Source of the DNA: Symbiodinium natans
Lineage: Eukaryota; Sar; Dinophyceae; Suessiales; Symbiodiniaceae
Direction: 5' to 3'
NCBI GenBank assembly: GCA_905221605.1
Contig: CAJNDS010002333.1
Span: 70,001 to 90,000 of the forward strand
DNA: 20,000 bases
The notes under the pieces were generated by a model. That model saw only the letters and a list, made by a program, of their open reading frames with translations, was not told the origin of the DNA and did not search any database. Each line of letters opens with the position of its first letter. Position 1 is the first letter of the stretch. Below, in pieces: positions 15,273 to 20,000 of the stretch. A program made the translations under genes and the position numbers.

Positions 15273-16269
15273 ATGTCCTGCCTGTCGACTCCCTGGACTG
15301 TCTTGGCTGTCCCAGAGCTCCTAAAGAATGCAGATTGCCAGAGTGATGTAGCAAGCACTGTGGCGGCTGAGCACAGCGACATCGAAACTGTCGAGGACTC
15401 TTGCCCTTCTGAACTCCCATCGCCGCGCTCCAGTGGTACGGCTGACGCGTGTGATGAAGAGGAGGGCCCATGCAACGTGGTTGTGAGGAGCACGTTCATC
15501 GATGTGGATGATGGCCGGAGCCTGATGCAACGCTACAGGCAGCTGCGCAGAGCCATGACCGATTCGGTCTTGGCGGGCGCCTTTGCCGAAGAGGAGGCCT
15601 ATGAGCCTGGGAGGTTCAGCGATGAACATGCCAAGGTGCAAGAGGGAGCTAACGCGCCCCGTGCACCTGTAGCGGCAGAGCCCGTGCCAGAGGCGACAGA
15701 GACCAGGACAGAGACGAGGACAGAGAAGGATTCGGCCAAGCGCACGACTCCTGAGCGTACCACGCTGATGCTTCGTAACATTCCGAACAATTATTGTCGC
15801 GAGATGTTCCTGGCTCTGTTGGATGAGCATGGCTTTGCTGGGCGCTACGACTTTGTTTACCTGCCCTGTGACTTCTACCGCCAGGCCAACCTTGGCTACG
15901 CTTTCGTGAACCTGGTGGACGGCGCGGCCGTCGACGAGCTGTGGCAGGCCTTCGATGGCTTCTCAGGCTGGTCCCTGCCCACGGCCAAGGTCTGCCAGGT
16001 GAGCTGGAGTGGCCCGCACCAAGGCTTCAAGGCCGGGCTGGGAGAAAGGGTTCACAGGTTCCTAGCGTTTAGGCTGACTGCTTTGAGGCTTTGTGGTGTT
16101 GCTTGCGTCTTGCACCCTTGTCCAGGCACACGTGGAGCGTTACAGGAACAGCCCTGTGATGCATCGCAGCGTGCCCGACGAGTACAAGCCCGTCATCTTC
16201 AAGAACGGTGTTCGCAAGAGCTTCCCACGACCGACCAAGAAGGTCAAAGCACCAACTGCAGGCTTCTGA
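15273..16269 (+). CDS. Mei2-like RRM protein, array copy 3
   Basis: Exons 15273-16031 and 16126-16269; 300 residues. Distinguishing residues: A27 (as in copy 1), G125, R130 (shared with copy 4), E140. All changes fall in the linker N-terminal to the RRM; the RRM itself is invariant across the four copies. Downstream sites (GGTTGAAG, CCCCAGGCCC) match copy 1. Confidence 0.85.
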
Positions 16270-16723
16270 GATCTTCTGAGGCTCTGCAAACTCTGGCCCT
16301 TCGCTTGCGCCACAACTGTGCAGCCCTGACCGGTTGAAGCGCAGTCTCTATGAGGCCTCCCACTCCCCAGGCCCGAATCCTTTTCAAACATGTCTGTACA
16401 GAAGGCAAGTGGACGCTCAGGCGTCTCTTGTCCAGTGCTGTTGAGCAGCGCAGGGCTGCCAGTGGTGAGGCATGGCTGCGCCCAGTCGGCGGTGGACCGG
16501 CGCCTGTAAAGCTGCAGGCCGAGACAATCACGGAATTCGTAGCAAAACATCTCTAGCATCTCTTGCATCTCGTGTGCATGTGCCGAGAGCCAGGTCCCTC
16601 ACGGTGCCTTTGCCTCAAGCTGTGCACGAATTTCGGCCCGATGCTTTCCAGCAAGTGCAGGAATAGGGACTTGAGAAGTCGTCAAGAAGTGCGACCGTCA
16701 ACGTTTGTCTAGTCGTCGTTGCC

Positions 16724-17720
16724 ATGTCCTGCCTGTCGACTCCCTGGACTGTCTTGGCCGTCCCAGAGCTCCTAAAGAATGCAGACTGCCAGAGTGATGT
16801 AGAAAGCACTGTGGCGGCTGAGCACAGCGACATCGAAACTGTCGAGGACTCTTGCCCTTCTGAACTCCCATCGCCGCGCTCCAGTGGTACGGCTGACGCG
16901 TGTGATGAAGAGGAGGGCCCATGCAACGTGGTTGTGAGGAGCACGTTCATCGATGTGGATGATGGCCGGAGCCTGATGCAACGCTACAGGCAGCTGCGCA
17001 GAGCCATGACCGATTCGGTCTTGGCGGGCGCCTTTGCCGAAGAGGAGGCCTATGAGCCTGGGAGGTTCAGTGATGAACATGCCAAGGTGCAAGAGGCAGC
17101 TAACGCGCCCCGTGCACCTGTAGCGGCCGAGCCCGTGCCACAGGCGACAGAGACCAGGACAGAGACGAGGACAGAGAAGGATTCGGCCAAGCGCACGACT
17201 CCTGAGCGTACCACGCTGATGCTTCGTAACATTCCGAACAATTATTGTCGCGAGATGTTCCTGGCTCTGTTGGATGAGCATGGCTTTGCTGGGCGCTACG
17301 ACTTTGTTTACCTGCCCTGTGACTTCTACCGCCAGGCCAACCTTGGCTACGCTTTCGTGAACCTGGTGGACGGCGCGGCCGTCGACGAGCTGTGGCAGGC
17401 CTTCGATGGCTTCTCAGGCTGGTCCCTGCCCACGGCCAAGGTCTGCCAGGTGAGCTGGAGTGGCCCGCACCAAGGCTTCAAGGCCGGGCTGGGAGAAAGG
17501 GTTCACAGGTTCCTAGCGTTTAGGCTGACTGCTTTGAGGCTTTGTGGTGTTGCTTGCGTCTTGCACCCTTGTCCAGGCGCACGTGGAGCGTTACAGGAAC
17601 AGCCCTGTGATGCATCGCAGTGTGCCCGACGAGTACAAGCCCGTCATCTTCAAGAACGGTGTTCGCAAGAGCTTCCCACGACCGACCAAGAAGGTCAAAG
17701 CACCAACTGCAGGCTTCTGA
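16724..17720 (+). CDS. Mei2-like RRM protein, array copy 4 (last)
   Basis: Exons 16724-17482 and 17577-17720; 300 residues. Residues E27, R87, A125, R130, Q140. In exon 2 AGC becomes AGT (Ser), silent after splicing. The unit loses homology to the spacer after position 18000, so this copy may keep the ancestral 3' flank, including whatever 3' end signal the single-copy ancestor used. Confidence 0.85.
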
Positions 17721-18000
17721 GATCTTCTGAGGCTCTGCAAACTCTGGCCCTTCGCTTGCGCCACAACTGTGCAGCCCTGACCGGCTGAAGCGCAGTCTCT
17801 ATGAGGCCTCCCACTCCCCAGCCCCGAATCCTTTCCAAACATGTCTGTACAGAAGGCAAGTGGACGCTCAGGCGTCTCTTGTCCAGTGCTGTTGAGCAGC
17901 GCAGGGCTGCCAGCGGTGAGGCATGGCTGCGCCCAGTCGGCGGTGGACCGGCGCCTGTAAAGCTGCAGGCCGAGACAATCACGGAATTCGTAGCAAAACA

Positions 18001-18560
18001 AGGTGAATCTTTCCGAGAAGGACGGTGCTTTTTGTGGTCTTCTTGTGCTGCATCTGGCAAACCCTGCCCAGGAGTTTGCATCGATGATGGCACGACTTCG
18101 AGACATGGCCAGGTCTTGTAAGAAGTCTTGGGGCTTGAGGGCTTTTGCAGGTTTCTTTCTTTGTCCTAGTTGGGTAACAAGATTGCATTTTCAAGGGTAC
18201 TTTACACTCAATAAGGATTAGACATTTAAACTTTTAATACTATCCCAACCATGAAAACTAAGTTTGTGGGTCCGGGTTTAGGGAGGAAGGTTGAGGACGT
18301 TCATGGTTTACCAAGCTCAGGGCGGGTCGGCTCCTTTTTGTTGCCTTGTTGGGGCATCCTACATTCTCTCCTCTAGTCTCTCTTGTCCCCCAAAGAATCC
18401 CCATACCCCCCCAGACCCCCTACATCCCATAACCCCAAAGCTCCCCTGAGACCCTCAACCTTCAACGGCAAACCCTCAACACTAAAGCCTTTCAAGCCTG
18501 AACCCTAAACACATGAACCCTGAGCCCTATGAACCCTTATAGACCCTAACCTCTGCAAAC
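18001..18560. other. Right flank of the array, no gene recognised
   Basis: Unique sequence. A + frame at 18003-18221 (VLHLANPAQEFASMMARLRD) is short and unrecognised and may be a gene remnant. Sequence grows CCCTAA-like from about 18400. Confidence 0.35.
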
Positions 18561-18564
18561 CCTA

Positions 18565-18625
18565 CACCTAAACCCTAAACCCTAAACCCCAAACTCCAAA
18601 CCCTAAACCCTAAACCCTAAACCCG
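18565..18625 (-). repeat. Telomere-type CCCTAAA tract
   Basis: Several CCCTAAA heptamers with CCCCAAA variants. Confidence 0.85.
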
Positions 18626-18736
18626 AAAAGTAGCCTTTCTAACCCCTGTAACCCGAAGCCTACAAGTCGACAACCCTAGAACCTTGAACCCAAGAAACAA
18701 CTCGCAGCACTACAGGCCCACAATAAACACCCCTAA

Positions 18737-18872
18737 CCCCTAAACCCTAAACCCTAAACCCTAAACCCTAAACCCTAAACCCTAAACCCTAAACCCTAAA
18801 CCCTAAACCCTAAACCCTAAACCCTAAACCTTAAACCCTAAACCCTAAACCCGAGCCCTAAACCCTAAACAC
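18737..18872 (-). repeat. Telomere-type (CCCTAAA)n tract
   Basis: About 18 heptamers, mostly perfect, decaying to CCTTAAA and CCCGAGCCCTAAA at the right end. It ends about 23 bp before an exon-like patch. Confidence 0.94.
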
Positions 18873-18895
18873 CCTGTATCCCTGCACCTGCTGAG

Positions 18896-18975
18896 GGGCG
18901 CGTGGGCTTGGCTGGGTGGTGGACGCCTCGCCAGGCCTCACCACCGTGGACCAGAAGCTGCCTGGTTCCGTCAGG
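18896..18975 (+). CDS. Orphan exon of an unknown gene
   Basis: After CTGCTGAG one + frame reads ARGLGWVVDASPGLTTVDQK, then LPGSVR, with nearly all third bases G or C (unlike the flanking repeats). It ends at GTCAGG followed by GTTTATAGGG, a donor formed by the first unit of the minisatellite. The family is not recognised. It is bounded by a CCCTAAA tract on the left and a minisatellite on the right, like the lipocalin exons. The exon could start upstream of the chosen AG. Confidence 0.45.
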
Positions 18976-19470
18976 GTTTATAGGGTGTTGGTAGGGTTCA
19001 TAGGGTTTATGGGGTTTATAGGATTTATAGGATTTATAGGGTTTATAGGGTTTATAGGGTTTATAGGGTTTATAGGGTTTATAGGGTTTATAGGATTTAT
19101 AGGGTTTATAGGGTTCATAGGGTTTATAGGGTTCATGGGGTTTATAGGGTTTATAATAGGGTTTATAGGGTTTATAATAGGGTTTATAGGGTTCGTAGGG
19201 TTCATAATCTATAGGGTGTTCGTAGGGTTCATAGGGTTGATAGGGTTGATAGGGTTCATAGGATTTATGGGGCTTGTGGGGTTTATGGGGTCTTTGCAGG
19301 GTTTCCAGGGTTCATAGGGTTTAAAGGGTTGAAAGGGTTTGTAGGGTTTAAAGGGCTTATAGGGTTTATAGGGTTTATAGGGTTTATAGCGTTTGTAGGG
19401 TTCATTATAGGGTGTGTAGGGTTTATTCTGGGGCTTGTAGGCTTTGTTGTAGGTTTATAGGGTTTCTGCA
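18973..19470 (+). repeat. (GGGTTTATA)n 9-bp minisatellite
   Basis: Some 40-50 units of GGGTTTATA with variants (GGGTTCATA, GGATTTATA, GGGTTTATAATA), cleanest to about 19200 and degenerate after 19310. It resembles TTTAGGG with an inserted TA. The Gly-Phe-Ile and Asn-Pro-Ile frames across it are artefacts. Confidence 0.95.
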
Positions 19471-19638
19471 GGGTCTCTGGGGTTTGTGGAGTCCAGGGCT
19501 CCGTGTGGGTTTGGAGTTAAACGGTCTTTAAGCATCGGGTGTAGGGTGCGTCCACCCACAACCCCCAAACGCCTTACTCTTCTAGACCCTCAATGTTGGA
19601 TTTGGGGTTTTGGGAATGCTTTGTGTGTTTTTTGCTTT

Positions 19639-19662
19639 GGGGGGGGGGGGGGGGGGGGGGGG
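19639..19662 (+). repeat. 24-nt G homopolymer
   Basis: An unbroken run of 24 G. Exact length is doubtful in any assembly. Confidence 0.9.
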
Positions 19663-19800
19663 AGGAAGGAAGCAGGGCGTCCTGAGATAGCTTAAGACTT
19701 ACACCAGGGTCCGGTGTTCATGGTTTCGCATGTAGGGCGGGCCTAGGGTTTGAGGGTTTAGACGGTTTTGGGTCTACTTACCTGGTAAGATGGGTGATTG

Positions 19801-20000
19801 CAGCTACCAGTGCAACAGAAGCTGGTTACCCTCAAGCCTATACCGACGGCGAAACTTATACAGGTTGCAGGGAGGGCCACGCCTGAAAGCCCTGTTTCTT
19901 GCTGGCTCTTGGGGTTTGTGGTTTTCCCTAAACCCACCCTCAACCCTACCATCGAACCAGCGAGGAATGTAGTGCTTCAGGAGCTCCCGTATGCTGAACG
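19801..20000 (+). other. Exon-like open sequence at the window edge
   Basis: After GTGATTGCAG (AG at about 19800-19801) a frame stays open to the end of the window (LPVQQKLVTLKPIPTAKLIQ and, later, CWLLGFVVFPKP). A second frame reads TSATEAGYPQAYTDGETYTG before a possible donor (ACAG followed by GTTGCAG). Either could be the next exon of the gene containing 18896-18975. No family recognised. Confidence 0.22.

Larger units (their letters stand above)
12274..18000 (+). repeat. Tandem array of four 1,451-bp gene units
   Basis: Units at 12274-13724, 13725-15175, 15176-16626 and a truncated last unit 16627-18000. Each boundary and each start codon is exactly 1,451 bp apart and I see no indels between units, only scattered substitutions. 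The left homology edge is at CGAAT (12274) and the right edge after GCAAAACA (18000). The last ~77 bp of each full unit (from 13648 to 13724 and its copies) is absent from unit 4. Such arrays are typical of dinoflagellate nuclear genes. Confidence 0.95.

Noticed and set aside
18978-19317. Gly-Phe-Ile repeat protein on + and Asn-Pro-Ile repeat protein on -
   Set aside because: Both are readings of the GGGTTTATA minisatellite, whose 9-bp unit keeps all frames regular.

Overview
This window looks like nuclear DNA of a dinoflagellate, most likely a symbiodiniacean or relative. The evidence is: many plant/dinoflagellate-type TTTAGGG tracts inside the sequence; all supportable genes on the + strand; a tandem array of near-identical genes; an intron that fits a GC-AG donor; short exons scattered among low-complexity introns; and Mei2-like RRM, ubiquitin-like/ankyrin and algal lipocalin-like proteins. 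There is no bacterial operon structure. I see no rRNA, tRNA, CRISPR array or recognisable transposase. The species is an inference.

Layout. 1-1610: a 278-bp fold-back element (87-364), a TTTAGGG tract and a 450-bp TAC/TAGTAC microsatellite. 1611-3590: an intact single-exon gene with a ubiquitin-like N-terminus and 15-16 ankyrin repeats, followed by decayed ankyrin repeats to about 3720. 3750-6300: degenerate sequence with no recognised gene, only weak exon-like patches. 6306-6679: two exon-like patches either side of a CCCTAAA tract. 6681-8660: fold-back elements, telomere-like tracts, a 59-bp tandem repeat and a Cys-rich exon-like patch.

8763-12210: a lipocalin-like gene not visible as a long ORF. 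I pieced it together from short exons that keep the frame and show lipocalin landmarks in order (FWGVYYEIAYHD, a Cys-x2-Cys-x4-Cys stretch, TVVD, WTLEFQC, FAAVNFYHR). Its introns contain TTTAGGG/CCCTAAA tracts, a G-run and fold-back elements.

12274-18000: four head-to-tail copies of a 1,451-bp unit, each carrying a two-exon Mei2-like RRM gene (300 aa after splicing). Shared variants alternate A-B-A-B, suggesting that a two-unit block was duplicated. 18001-20000: more CCCTAAA tracts, a strong orphan exon (18896-18975) that runs straight into a GGGTTTATA minisatellite, a 24-nt G run, and an exon-like open frame reaching the window edge.

The genes do not form a pathway. They are separate same-strand eukaryotic genes. 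The most interesting themes are telomere-type repeats as intron sequence that touches splice sites, a family of short fold-back elements, and recent homogenised duplication at the gene scale (RRM array) and domain scale (ankyrin repeats).
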